From: an uncultured Clostridia bacterium
GTDB taxonomy: Bacteria > Bacillota > Clostridia > TANB77 > CAG-508
Direction: 5' to 3'
Assembly (NCBI GenBank): GCA_934182605.1
Contig: CAKPRQ010000015.1
Coordinates: forward strand, 1 to 33,111
Length of the DNA stretch: 33,111 nt
Below, piece after piece: positions 24,649 to 32,780 of this stretch. How positions within the stretch are numbered: position 1 is the first letter of the stretch; every line of letters begins with the position of its first letter. Both the position numbers and the translations under genes were made by a program. The notes under the pieces are model-generated. The model was not told where the DNA came from and did not search any database. It worked only from the letters and a program-made list of their open reading frames with translations.

Positions 24649-24876
24649 ATGAGAAATAAAAAGAATAAGAGTAAGAAATATAAGAAAGCAATTTTAAATC
24701 TTGTTATATATATAATGTTACTTTCTATATTATTATATTCTGGAATTAGAATTTATAAATGGTATAAAGACAAAACTAATAACAGTAAAATAGCAGAACA
24801 AATAAAACATACAGTAATTGTTGAAGAAAATCAAGTTTTTATAAAATTTTTACTGAACAGTAACATAAAATTTTAA
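24649..24876 (+). pseudogene. Truncated class-B-sortase-like gene
   Basis: 75 residues resembling the N-terminus of class B sortases: a lysine-rich start, one membrane helix (AILNLVIYIMLLSILLYSGIRIY, residues 15-36), then KWYKDKTNNSKIAEQIKHTVIVEE. The whole catalytic domain (with TLxTC) is missing, and the sequence ends with unrelated residues and TAA. It sits right after the gene for a sortase substrate, where a sortase would be expected. It could instead be an intact small membrane protein, but the resemblance to a sortase start makes truncation more likely. Confidence 0.5.
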
Positions 24877-24877
24877 A

Positions 24878-24911
24878 AAATTAGCAATTCCTCTTGACAA
24901 TTGCTAATTTT
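24878..24911 (+). terminator. Rho-independent terminator before the heat-shock operon
   Basis: A perfect 12-bp stem, AAATTAGCAATT / AATTGCTAATTT, then T. Its loop and right arm contain the TTGACA of the hrcA promoter. Confidence 0.8.
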
Positions 24912-24922
24912 TGTTATATTAT
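24894..24922 (+). promoter_or_regulatory. SigA promoter of the hrcA operon
   Basis: TTGACA (24894-24899), 17 bases, TATTAT (24917-24922), immediately before the CIRCE element. Confidence 0.75.
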
Positions 24923-24923
24923 A

Positions 24924-24950
24924 TTAGCAGTCACTTAAAAAGAGTGCTAA
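24924..24950. promoter_or_regulatory. CIRCE operator (HrcA-binding site)
   Basis: TTAGCAGTC, 9 bases, GAGTGCTAA. This is the classical TTAGCACTC-N9-GAGTGCTAA with one changed base in the left arm (C to G at position 7). It overlaps the transcription start and lies 14 bases before hrcA, so HrcA should repress the whole operon. Confidence 0.93.
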
Positions 24951-24963
24951 TGAGGGTGATAAA

Positions 24964-25980
24964 ATGTTAAGTGAAAGAAAGAAAAAAATCTTACAAGCAA
25001 TAGTTGAAGAATATGTAGAAACAGCTGAACCAGTAAGCTCAGGAAGCTTATTAAAGAAAAATGATTTGAATATAAGTAGTGCTACAATAAGAAATGAAAT
25101 GGCAGAATTAGAGCAAGCAGGTTTATTAGATAAACCACATACATCAGCAGGAAGGGTACCATCACCACAAGGTTATAGATTCTATGTAGATCAATTATTA
25201 AAAGAAGATAAAATAAGTTTAGAAGAAATAGAATATATAAGGTCTAAATTAGAATCGCGAGCTGTAGAATTAGAAGAAGTTACAAAGATTGTAACAAATA
25301 CATTAGCCGAAGTAACTCATTATACATCATTAGCAATTGGACCTGATAATGCACAGCAAATTATATCAGAAATAAAATTTGTTTTATTAGGTAGTAGAAT
25401 TTTAATGGCAATAATATTAACAGAAAATGGTTTAATAAAAGAAACTATGATTAAATTTGAGGAAGATATTACAGAATCTCAAGTAGAAAGTATAAATTTA
25501 ATATTTAATGCTAAGTTAAAGGGAATGCCATTAAGTGAAATAACAAAGCCAATGGAAGAATATATTATTTCAGAAATGAAAAGTGAAATCAATGTAATAA
25601 AGTCAATAATAGAGCAAATAAATAAAGCCATAATAGAATGTCAAAATATATATTTAAAAGGTGCTAAGAATATTTTAGATATGCCAGAGTTTAATGAAGT
25701 TGACAAAGCTAAGTCTTTTTTAGATATAGTTGACAAAAAGGAGTTCTTAAAAAATCTAGAACAGGAAGAAAGTGTAAAAGATATAAATGTATATATTGGT
25801 AATGAAAATGGTAATGAAAAATTAAAAGACTATAGTATTGTAACCTTTAAACATGTGGTAAATGGGAAAAATTTAGGCACAATTGGGATAATAGGTCCAA
25901 CAAGAATGGATTATTCAAAAGTTATTTCAATTATGAAGTATATTAATAAGGAATTAAATAATAATAATAAGGAGGATTAG
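24964..25980 (+). CDS. hrcA: Heat-inducible transcription repressor HrcA
   Basis: A 338-residue repressor that binds CIRCE and is kept active by GroEL. The N-terminal winged helix reads MLSERKKKILQAIVEEYVETAEPVSSG and SSATIRNEMAELEQAGLLDKPHTSAGRVPS, a near-perfect family signature. The C-terminal effector domain ends with NGKNLGTIGIIGPTRMDYSKVISIM. AGGGTGAT precedes the ATG. It is the first gene of the hrcA-grpE-dnaK-dnaJ operon, with grpE beginning two bases after the stop. Confidence 0.97.
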   Translation: MLSERKKKILQAIVEEYVETAEPVSSGSLLKKNDLNISSATIRNEMAELEQAGLLDKPHTSAGRVPSPQGYRFYVDQLLKEDKISLEEIEYIRSKLESRAVELEEVTKIVTNTLAEVTHYTSLAIGPDNAQQIISEIKFVLLGSRILMAIILTENGLIKETMIKFEEDITESQVESINLIFNAKLKGMPLSEITKPMEEYIISEMKSEINVIKSIIEQINKAIIECQNIYLKGAKNILDMPEFNEVDKAKSFLDIVDKKEFLKNLEQEESVKDINVYIGNENGNEKLKDYSIVTFKHVVNGKNLGTIGIIGPTRMDYSKVISIMKYINKELNNNNKED

Positions 25981-25982
25981 CT

Positions 25983-26489
25983 TTGGAAGAAAATGTTAAA
26001 GAAAATTTAGAGGAAAAGGATGCAAAAGAAAGTATAACAAGTGATTTTCAAGAAGAATTGAAAAAATGTCAAGCTGAGTTAGATGATACAACAGATAGAT
26101 TAAAAAGAATAATGGCAGAATTTGAAAATTACAAAAAAAGAAGTTCAAAAGAAAGAGAGAATCTATACGGTAGCATAATTGCAGATATTGTGGAAAAAAT
26201 GTTACCAGTATTAGATAATTTAGAAAAAGCTGTAGAAGCTAAAACTAAAGATGAAAATTATAAAGACGGAGTAGAATTAGTTTTAAAACAATACCAAGAT
26301 GTACTAACATCATTCGGTGTTAAAAAAATAGAAACTGTAGGTCAAACATTTGACCCTGAAATTCATGAAGCTGTTTCAAGTGTTCAAGATGAAAAATATG
26401 GAGAAAAGGAAATAGTTCAAGAATTTAGAAAAGGATATATGGTTGGCACAAAAGTTATAAGACATGCAATGGTAGTTGTAGCAAACTAG
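25983..26489 (+). CDS. grpE: Nucleotide exchange factor GrpE
   Basis: A 168-residue DnaK cofactor that releases ADP. The acidic N-terminus and long coiled coil (residues 20-75, with RLKRIMAEFENYKKRSSKE) lead to the beta-wing domain with VLDNLEKAVE, TFDPEIHEAVSS and the closing YMVGTKVIRHAMVVVAN. The start is TTG 25983, supported by AAGGAGG about 8 bases upstream; there is no suitable ATG. Confidence 0.96.
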   Translation: MEENVKENLEEKDAKESITSDFQEELKKCQAELDDTTDRLKRIMAEFENYKKRSSKERENLYGSIIADIVEKMLPVLDNLEKAVEAKTKDENYKDGVELVLKQYQDVLTSFGVKKIETVGQTFDPEIHEAVSSVQDEKYGEKEIVQEFRKGYMVGTKVIRHAMVVVAN

Positions 26490-26558
26490 AATGTTTAATT
26501 TGGTTGGGTGGTAGGTAAATAAAAAATATAAATAAAATTATTTTAGGAGGATTTTAAA

Positions 26559-28406
26559 ATGTCAAAAGTAATAGGAATTGATTTAGGAACAACAAATTCA
26601 TGTGTAGCAGTTATGGAGGGTGGAGAACCAGTAGTTATACCAAATCCAGAAGGTAATAGAACAACACCATCTGTAGTTGCATTTTCAAAAAATGGAGAAA
26701 GATTAGTAGGTCAAATAGCAAAAAGACAATCTGTAACTAATCCAGATCATACTGTAATCTCAATTAAAAGAGATATGGGAACAGATAGAAAAGTTAATAT
26801 AGATGGAGAAGCTTTTTCACCACAAGAAATATCAGCAATGATATTACAAAAATTAAAAACAGATGCTGAAAATTATTTAGGACAAAAAGTAACACAAGCT
26901 GTTATTACAGTTCCAGCGTATTTTAGCGATTCACAAAGACAAGCAACAAAAGATGCTGGTAAAATAGCAGGTCTTGAAGTATTAAGAATTATAAATGAAC
27001 CTACAGCAGCAGCTTTAGCTTATGGAAGTGAAAAAGAATCTGCAGATAAGAAAATAATGGTATACGATTTAGGTGGAGGCACATTTGATGTATCTATATT
27101 AGAAATTGATGATGGAGTATTCGAAGTTTTATCAACAAGTGGAAATAATAGACTTGGTGGAGATGACTTTGATGAAAGAATAATTAATTACTTAGTAGAA
27201 ACATTCAAAAAAGATCAAGGTGTAGACTTAAGCACAGATAAAATGGCTATGCAAAGATTAAAAGAAGCAGCAGAAAAAGCTAAAATAGAATTATCTGGAA
27301 TGCAACAAACAAATATTAATTTACCATTTATTACAGCAGATAGTACAGGTCCAAAACATATGGATATAACATTAACTAGAGCTAAATTTGAAGAATTAAT
27401 AAGAGATTTAGTAGATAAAACAATTGAACCTGTAAATCAAGCTTTAAAAGATAGTGGTTTAACAGCAAATGATATAGACCAAGTATTATTAGTTGGTGGT
27501 TCTACAAGAGTTCCATTAGTACAAGAAACAGTTAAAAGAATAACAGGTAAAGAACCAAATAAAGGTATAAATCCAGATGAATGTGTTGCAATAGGTGCAG
27601 CTATTCAAGGTGGTGTATTATCTGGAGATGTTAAAGACTTATTATTATTAGATGTAACACCATTATCATTAGGAATTGAAACTTATGGTGGAGTATTTAC
27701 AAAATTAATTGAAAGAAATACAACTATACCAACTAAAAAATCACAAGTATTCTCTACAGCAGCAGATGGTCAAACAAGCGTAGAAGTTCACGTTTTACAA
27801 GGTGAAAGAGAAATGGCAGCGTATAATAAAACATTAGGAAGATTCCAATTAACAGGAATTCCAGCTGCTCCAAGAGGTGTACCACAAATTGAAGTAACAT
27901 TTGATATAGATGCAAATGGTATAGTACATGTATCTGCAAAAGATATGGCAACAGGAAATTCTCAAGAAGTATCTATTACAGCAAGTTCAAACTTATCTGA
28001 TGAAGATATTGAAAAAGCTATAAAAGATGCAGAAGCACATGCTAATGAAGATAAGAAGAGAAAAGAAGAAATAGAAGTTAAAAATAATGCTGAAAGTTTA
28101 GTATATAATAGCCAAAAAACAATAGATGAATTAGGAGATAAAATAAGTGGCGAAGAAAAAGCAAAAATTGAAACTGAAATAGATAATACTAAAAAAGCAT
28201 TAGAAGGTAATAATGTAGAAATGATAAAAGAAGCTTCAGATAAATTAACAAAAGTTTTCTATGAAGTATCTGAAAAATTATATAGTCAAGCAGGTGGAGC
28301 AGCAGGAGCAAATGGTGCAGCAAATCAATCACAAGCTGGAGGACAAAATAATAGTGGTGCAACAGAAGCTGAATATAAAGTAGAAGATGACGCAGATAAT
28401 AAATAA
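26559..28406 (+). CDS. dnaK: Molecular chaperone DnaK (Hsp70)
   Basis: A 615-residue ATP-driven chaperone. It opens with the phosphate-loop signature VIGIDLGTTNSCVAVMEGG. Further family motifs are IINEPTAAALAYG, YDLGGGTFDVS and VLLVGGSTRVP in the ATPase domain, the linker KDLLLLDVTPLSLGIET and the substrate-binding domain with VHVLQGERE. The C-terminal tail is Gly/Ala/Asn-rich and ends EYKVEDDADNK. AGGAGG lies before the ATG. It sits 70 bases after grpE. Confidence 0.98.
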   Translation: MSKVIGIDLGTTNSCVAVMEGGEPVVIPNPEGNRTTPSVVAFSKNGERLVGQIAKRQSVTNPDHTVISIKRDMGTDRKVNIDGEAFSPQEISAMILQKLKTDAENYLGQKVTQAVITVPAYFSDSQRQATKDAGKIAGLEVLRIINEPTAAALAYGSEKESADKKIMVYDLGGGTFDVSILEIDDGVFEVLSTSGNNRLGGDDFDERIINYLVETFKKDQGVDLSTDKMAMQRLKEAAEKAKIELSGMQQTNINLPFITADSTGPKHMDITLTRAKFEELIRDLVDKTIEPVNQALKDSGLTANDIDQVLLVGGSTRVPLVQETVKRITGKEPNKGINPDECVAIGAAIQGGVLSGDVKDLLLLDVTPLSLGIETYGGVFTKLIERNTTIPTKKSQVFSTAADGQTSVEVHVLQGEREMAAYNKTLGRFQLTGIPAAPRGVPQIEVTFDIDANGIVHVSAKDMATGNSQEVSITASSNLSDEDIEKAIKDAEAHANEDKKRKEEIEVKNNAESLVYNSQKTIDELGDKISGEEKAKIETEIDNTKKALEGNNVEMIKEASDKLTKVFYEVSEKLYSQAGGAAGANGAANQSQAGGQNNSGATEAEYKVEDDADNK

Positions 28407-28409
28407 AAA

Positions 28410-28439
28410 AAAATGGGGCAAAAATAATTGTCCCATTTT
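28410..28439 (+). terminator. Weak terminator or attenuator between dnaK and dnaJ
   Basis: AAAATGGGGCA and TGTCCCATTTT form an 11-bp stem. The T run is short, so read-through into dnaJ is expected, giving more DnaK than DnaJ. Confidence 0.5.
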
Positions 28440-28478
28440 AAGTAAGTTTATTAACTTCAAGAAAGGAATGTCTAAAAA

Positions 28479-29633
28479 ATGGCAAATAAAAGAGATTATT
28501 ACGAAGTATTAGGTGTAAATAAAAATGCAAGCGAAGATGAAATAAAGAAAGCATACAGACAACTTGCAAAAAAATATCATCCTGATGCTAATCCAGATAA
28601 TAAAAAAGAAGCGGAAGCAAAATTTAAAGAAGTATCAGAAGCATATGAAGTATTATCAGATAAACAAAAACGTACTATGTATGACCAATTTGGACATAAT
28701 GGACCTCAAGGTTTTAATGGTGGTGCTGGTGGTAATGGAGGATATTACCAATATACAGGGAATGGCTTTGATTTTGATATGGGAGATATTTTCTCATCTG
28801 TTTTTGGAAATATGGGCTTTGATTTTGGCGGTAGAACATCTGCAAATTCTAGGGCCAATGGACCTAGAAGAGGTCAAGATATTACATACAATTTAGATTT
28901 GACATTTGAAGAATCATATTTAGGTGTAACTAAAAAAATAATTGTAAATAGAAATGAAGAATGTAAAGAATGTAATGGAACAGGTAGCGAAAAAGGAACA
29001 AATCCAGAAACTTGTCAAACTTGTAAAGGAACTGGTCAAGTAACTCAAGTAGTTACAACACTCTTAGGACAAATGAAAACATCAAGACCTTGTACAAATT
29101 GTGGAGGAACAGGTAAAATAATAAAGAATCCATGTTCAGAATGTAGAGGAAAAGGAAAGATAAGAAAATCTGTAACAATAGATGTAAAAATCCCTGCTGG
29201 TATAGATAATAATCAAATATTAACAGTAAGTCATGAAGGTGAATTAGGAACAAATGGAGGTCCTAGAGGAGATATAAATATTATTGTAAGAGTTAAAAAA
29301 CATGACATATTTAAAAGAGAACAAGATAATGTGCTTGTAGATATACCTATAACATTTACACAAGCAACCCTAGGAGCAGAACTAGAAATACCAATGGTAG
29401 ATGGAACAAAAGAAAAATATAAAATACCAGATGGAACACAAACAGGAACAAAATTCTATATTAGAGGAAAAGGGTTCCAAGCTATAAATAAATCTTGGAG
29501 AGGAGACTTAATATTCACAGTAAATGTTCAAGTGCCTAAGAAATTAACAACAGAACAAAGAGATTTATTAACTAAATTAGCTAAAACAATGAACGAGCAA
29601 CCTCCAGTAAAGAAAAGAGGATTCTTTGGGTAA
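28479..29633 (+). CDS. dnaJ: Chaperone DnaJ (Hsp40)
   Basis: A 384-residue co-chaperone that stimulates DnaK ATPase. The J domain (residues 5-70) has KKYHPDANPD with the HPD triad. A Gly/Phe-rich linker follows (GFNGGAGGNGGYYQYTGNGFDFDMG), then four zinc-binding CxxCxGxG repeats (CKECNGTG, CQTCKGTG, CTNCGGTG, CSECRGKG) and the C-terminal substrate-binding domains with IPAGIDNNQILTVSHEGE. AAAGGAATG lies before the ATG. Confidence 0.97.
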   Translation: MANKRDYYEVLGVNKNASEDEIKKAYRQLAKKYHPDANPDNKKEAEAKFKEVSEAYEVLSDKQKRTMYDQFGHNGPQGFNGGAGGNGGYYQYTGNGFDFDMGDIFSSVFGNMGFDFGGRTSANSRANGPRRGQDITYNLDLTFEESYLGVTKKIIVNRNEECKECNGTGSEKGTNPETCQTCKGTGQVTQVVTTLLGQMKTSRPCTNCGGTGKIIKNPCSECRGKGKIRKSVTIDVKIPAGIDNNQILTVSHEGELGTNGGPRGDINIIVRVKKHDIFKREQDNVLVDIPITFTQATLGAELEIPMVDGTKEKYKIPDGTQTGTKFYIRGKGFQAINKSWRGDLIFTVNVQVPKKLTTEQRDLLTKLAKTMNEQPPVKKRGFFG

Positions 29634-29670
29634 AATAAAGTATTATTAGAAAGTATATAGGAGATTAATT

Positions 29671-30771
29671 ATGGAAAATAAAAAAATAATATTAACAGGT
29701 GATAGACCAACTGGAAAACTACACTTGGGACACTATGCAGGCTCTTTAAAAAACAGAGTACTTTTACAAAATGAAGAAAATTATGAAAAAATGTATATTA
29801 TGATTGCTGATGCTCAAGCATTAACAGATAATGCAGATAATCCAGAAAAGGTTAGAAATAACATAATTGGGGTAGCCCTAGATTATATGGCTTGTGGATT
29901 AGATCCTAAAAAAGTAACTATATTTATTCAATCACAAATTCCACAATTATATGAATTGACCTCATACTATATGAATTTAGTTACAGTTTCAAGATTGCAA
30001 AGGAATCCTACTGTAAAAAATGAAATTAAATTAAAAAAGTTTGAAAGTAATATTCCAACAGGATTTTTCACATATCCAATAAGCCAAGCAGCAGATATAA
30101 CTGGTTTTGAAGCTACAATAATACCTGTAGGAGAAGATCAATTACCAATGATTGAACAAACGAGAGAAATAGTAAGAAAATTTAATAGCATATATGGAGA
30201 AACTTTAGTGGAGCCAGAAGCAGTTTTAGCTAGTAATGATGTCTGCTCAAGATTACCAGGTTTAGATGGAAAAGCAAAAATGAGTAAATCACTAGGAAAT
30301 TGTATATATTTATCAGATGAACCAGATGTTATAAGAAAGAAAATATTTGATATGTATACAGATCCTAATCACATAAGTGTTAATGATCCAGGAACAGTAG
30401 AAGGAAATGTTGTATTTACTTATTTAGATGCATTTTCAAAAGATGAAGATTTTTCAAAATATTGTCCAGAATATGCTAATCTACAAGAAATGAAGGAACA
30501 TTATAAAAAAGGTGGATTGGGCGATGTTAAAATAAAAAAATTCTTAAATGATATAATTCAAGAGGAATTGAAACCTATAAGAGAAAGAAGAAAAGAATTA
30601 CAAAAAGATATTCCGGAAATATTTAATATACTAAAAAAAGGTAGCGAAGATGCTGAAAAAGTAGCTGCAAATACTTTGAAAAAAGTAAAGGATTCTATGA
30701 AAATAAATTACTTTTCAGATAAAAAACTTATTGAATTAGGAAGTTATTCTGATACTAAAGATTTAATTTAA
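29671..30771 (+). CDS. trpS: Tryptophan--tRNA ligase
   Basis: A 366-residue class I aminoacyl-tRNA synthetase. The start ILTGDRPTGKLHLGHYAGSL carries the HIGH-type motif, and the KMSKS loop is KAKMSKSLGN near residue 207. GEDQLPMIEQTREIVRKFN and the DPNHISVNDPG region are typical of bacterial TrpRS, in the slightly longer form seen in many Clostridia. It begins 37 bases after dnaJ with a plain ribosome site and no T-box leader, so it may be read through from the heat-shock operon. Confidence 0.96.
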   Translation: MENKKIILTGDRPTGKLHLGHYAGSLKNRVLLQNEENYEKMYIMIADAQALTDNADNPEKVRNNIIGVALDYMACGLDPKKVTIFIQSQIPQLYELTSYYMNLVTVSRLQRNPTVKNEIKLKKFESNIPTGFFTYPISQAADITGFEATIIPVGEDQLPMIEQTREIVRKFNSIYGETLVEPEAVLASNDVCSRLPGLDGKAKMSKSLGNCIYLSDEPDVIRKKIFDMYTDPNHISVNDPGTVEGNVVFTYLDAFSKDEDFSKYCPEYANLQEMKEHYKKGGLGDVKIKKFLNDIIQEELKPIRERRKELQKDIPEIFNILKKGSEDAEKVAANTLKKVKDSMKINYFSDKKLIELGSYSDTKDLI

Positions 30772-30851
30772 ATTTAATCTTAGTATTTTAAGTAATTTAT
30801 GGATTACACTGTTATCTGTAACGAAAGTTAGAAAATTTCATTAAAAAAGTA

Positions 30852-30880
30852 TTGCAAAAAAAAATAAAATATGCTAATAT
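30852..30880 (+). promoter_or_regulatory. Promoter of the prepilin-FGE gene
   Basis: TTGCAA (30852-30857), 17 bases, TAATAT (30875-30880), with TG one base before the -10. It gives a leader of about 150 bases. Confidence 0.5.
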
Positions 30881-30937
30881 AATACCAGCCTAGATAAAAC
30901 TAAAAAAAGATGTATAATAATTACAAAAAAGGTTAAT

Positions 30938-30999
30938 AATCTAAGTGATAACTAGTAATTAGATATATTTTTTAAAAGTTATATCTAAGTGAAAAACAG
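30938..30999 (+). other. Leader with direct repeat and hairpin
   Basis: ATCTAAGTGA occurs at about 30939 and again at about 30984. Between them TTAGATATA and TATATCTAA form a perfect 9-bp hairpin. The second repeat overlaps the hairpin's right arm. No known riboswitch consensus is seen. Confidence 0.4.
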
Positions 31000-31035
31000 A
31001 TGGAAAAAAATAAAAAAAATTAGGAGAATAAGAGC

Positions 31036-32250
31036 ATGAAAGAATTTACAAAAAATAGTAGAAGACAAGAAGGAATAACCCTAGTTGCTTTAGTTATCAC
31101 GGTAGTCGTAATGTTGATATTAGCAGGAGTTGCAATAGCAGCGATAGTAGATGGTAATGGATTGTTTAATAGAACAAGACAAGCAACAGAAAGTTATGAA
31201 AATGCAGCAAGAAATGAAGCAGACAAAATTAAAACTTTAATGAATGAAATTGATAATTATTTAGGGAATGTAGATGATGAAGAAAATAATCCACCAGCAG
31301 GCGGAGCAACAATAGGAGAGATAGTGAATGAAAATAAAACATTTGATGGACAAGCAACAGGAACATATAATAATCCAATAATCCCAAAAGGATTCGCACC
31401 GGTAAATGAAAATAATGCAACGTGGGGAAGTGCAGATGGATATCAAAAAGGATTAGTAATAACTGATGAAGTTACTGGAACTGAAAGTACAGGAAATGAG
31501 TTTGTGTGGGTACCAGTTGATGGTACTAATGTGAAATTTGAGAGATATGATTTTGACAATGGAAAAGTGAAAGTTGATGATAATGAAGCAGTACCAACTG
31601 AAATTTCGACAAGTGTAACGAATAACGGAGGATTTTATATAGCAAGATTTGAGGCAGGAAAGCCAGAAGGAGTAACTTTAGCAACAGATGGAAGTGTAAA
31701 ACCTGTATCAAAACAAGGTGCAAAAGTGTGGAATAGAATATCTTGGAGCGATAATGGTACAAACAATGATACAAATCCAGGAAATGGAGCAGTAACAGTA
31801 GCAAGAAGTATGTATTCAGTAGGAGATGCAAATTATGGAGCTGTATCAACATTAATATATGGAGCACAATGGGATACAGCATTAAGATTTATAGGAGCAT
31901 ATGGAGGAGATGCAGGCTATGCAACTGAATCAACAGGAAAAGGAAATTATAGTGGAACAAACGGTGCAGACGATATTGCTTCAACAAGTGCTCCGGCTGA
32001 ATGTGGTGCCAGAGATGGATTTAGACAAAAAAATATCTATGATATGGCAGGTAATGTAGTGGAATGGACTATGGAAAAAACTACAATTAGTAGCACTTAC
32101 CGTGTCCGCAGGGGTGGCAGTTACGACTATGGCGGCTCAGTCCGCCCAGCCTCTTACCGCAGCCCCAACAGCGTGGACAACAGCCACCTTGGCGAGCGGT
32201 TTTCGTGTTGGGCTTTATATAAAGTAGCTCTGAGTCCTAAAGAACACTAA
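31036..32250 (+). CDS. Prepilin-like N-terminus fused to FGE-sulfatase (C-type-lectin-like) domain; probable DGR variable protein
   Basis: A 404-residue secreted or surface protein. Residues 10-35 are a prepilin-like leader and helix (RRQEG then ITLVALVITVVVMLILAG), followed by an amphipathic stretch to ~75. Residues ~105-404 are an FGE-sulfatase-type domain: ITDEVTGTESTGNEFVWVPVDG, GFYIARFEAG, KNIYDMAGNVVEWTMEK and RRGGSY...PASYR. From codon 356 (R356-W392, 32101-32211) composition jumps to about 61 % GC by hand count. Here 21 of 37 codons end in C, and arginine is CGT/CGC/CGG/AGG instead of AGA. Such a C-terminal block in a C-type-lectin fold is where DGR variable regions lie. AGGAG precedes the ATG. 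No reverse transcriptase or template copy is in this window, so the DGR call is an inference. Confidence 0.85.
   Translation: MKEFTKNSRRQEGITLVALVITVVVMLILAGVAIAAIVDGNGLFNRTRQATESYENAARNEADKIKTLMNEIDNYLGNVDDEENNPPAGGATIGEIVNENKTFDGQATGTYNNPIIPKGFAPVNENNATWGSADGYQKGLVITDEVTGTESTGNEFVWVPVDGTNVKFERYDFDNGKVKVDDNEAVPTEISTSVTNNGGFYIARFEAGKPEGVTLATDGSVKPVSKQGAKVWNRISWSDNGTNNDTNPGNGAVTVARSMYSVGDANYGAVSTLIYGAQWDTALRFIGAYGGDAGYATESTGKGNYSGTNGADDIASTSAPAECGARDGFRQKNIYDMAGNVVEWTMEKTTISSTYRVRRGGSYDYGGSVRPASYRSPNSVDNSHLGERFSCWALYKVALSPKEH
32101..32215 (+). other. Candidate DGR variable region (GC-rich 3' end)
   Basis: The block encodes R356 to W392. Many codons could derive from AAC or AAT by change at A only: V357, D364, V369, R370, S376, S379, D381, S383, H384 and others, while G, P and A codons of the scaffold contain few A. 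It is the only long GC-rich stretch in the window. Confidence 0.65.
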
Positions 32251-32297
32251 ACTAGTTAGTATCGGAGACTAGAAAAATAACAGAAAAATTAGAAAAG

Positions 32298-32349
32298 GTT
32301 AATGGGAAAATTTTTAAGAAGTAAAAATTTTCCCCTAACGGGGTACCCC
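32298..32349. other. Strong hairpin plus palindrome downstream of the variable region
   Basis: GGGAAAATTTTTA (32304-32316) and its exact complement (32322-32334) surround AGAAG; GTTA (32298-32301) and TAAC (32336-32339) extend the stem. GGGGTACCCC (32340-32349) follows directly. There is no T run, so it is not a standard terminator. Confidence 0.6.
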
Positions 32350-32437
32350 CAATGTTGTTAAGTTAAGGAAATATAATAAAAAGATATATAAATTCGAGTT
32401 ATAAAATAAAAGAAAATACTTTATTTTATAATTTTTT

Positions 32438-32446
32438 TTGATATAA
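32438..32446 (+). promoter_or_regulatory. Extended -10 before the 56-residue ORF
   Basis: TG, one base, then TATAAT, with a T-rich stretch upstream and no clear -35, about 25 bases before ATG 32472. Confidence 0.4.
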
Positions 32447-32471
32447 TTAAACAATAAAAGGAGTACTAAAT

Positions 32472-32642
32472 ATGATTGGATATAAAAAAATAAAAGAAAT
32501 ATTAGATTTTTTAAGAAGTGAAGAAGGTAAAAGAATAGCTAGAAAATATCCGAATGCTTTCGTAAGAGATAGTCCTTTAAATTTAGAAAATCTAGTAAAT
32601 TTGTTATTATTTTATCATAAACAAATGATACGGTATTTATAA
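32472..32642 (+). CDS. Unrecognised 56-residue protein
   Basis: ATG 32472 with AAAGGAG 8 bases upstream, ending at TAA 32640. The product is mostly helical and basic (IKEILDFLRSEEGKRIARKYPN), with a hydrophobic LVNLLLFYH near residues 41-49. It lies between the FGE gene and the AAA-ATPase-like gene. It is too short for the usual DGR accessory protein Avd and shows no family I know; it could also be a truncated gene. Confidence 0.45.
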   Translation: MIGYKKIKEILDFLRSEEGKRIARKYPNAFVRDSPLNLENLVNLLLFYHKQMIRYL

Positions 32643-32714
32643 ATGGAAAAATAATAGAAAGACATATAATAATCTCATATATAAAAGTATATTAATATAA
32701 TTTAAAGAAAAATC

Positions 32715-32744
32715 TTGCTCTTTTAATATTATATATAGTATAAT
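32715..32744 (+). promoter_or_regulatory. Promoter of the AAA-ATPase-like gene
   Basis: TTGCTC (32715-32720), 18 bases, TATAAT (32739-32744), similar in sequence to the promoter before the remnant at 18090. Confidence 0.6.
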
Positions 32745-32780
32745 ATATGTAAAGTTTAAAAAATATAGGAGAGATGGAAA

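Noticed and set aside
29634..29670. T-box leader before trpS
   Set aside because: Only 37 bases separate dnaJ and trpS, far too short for a T-box.
30880..31035. Cyclic-di-GMP or other known riboswitch in the prepilin-FGE leader
   Set aside because: The conserved cores of GEMM-type riboswitches are absent; the region is almost pure A/T with only one hairpin.
32472..32642. DGR accessory protein Avd
   Set aside because: At 56 residues it is about half the usual Avd length and does not show a clear four-helix pattern.
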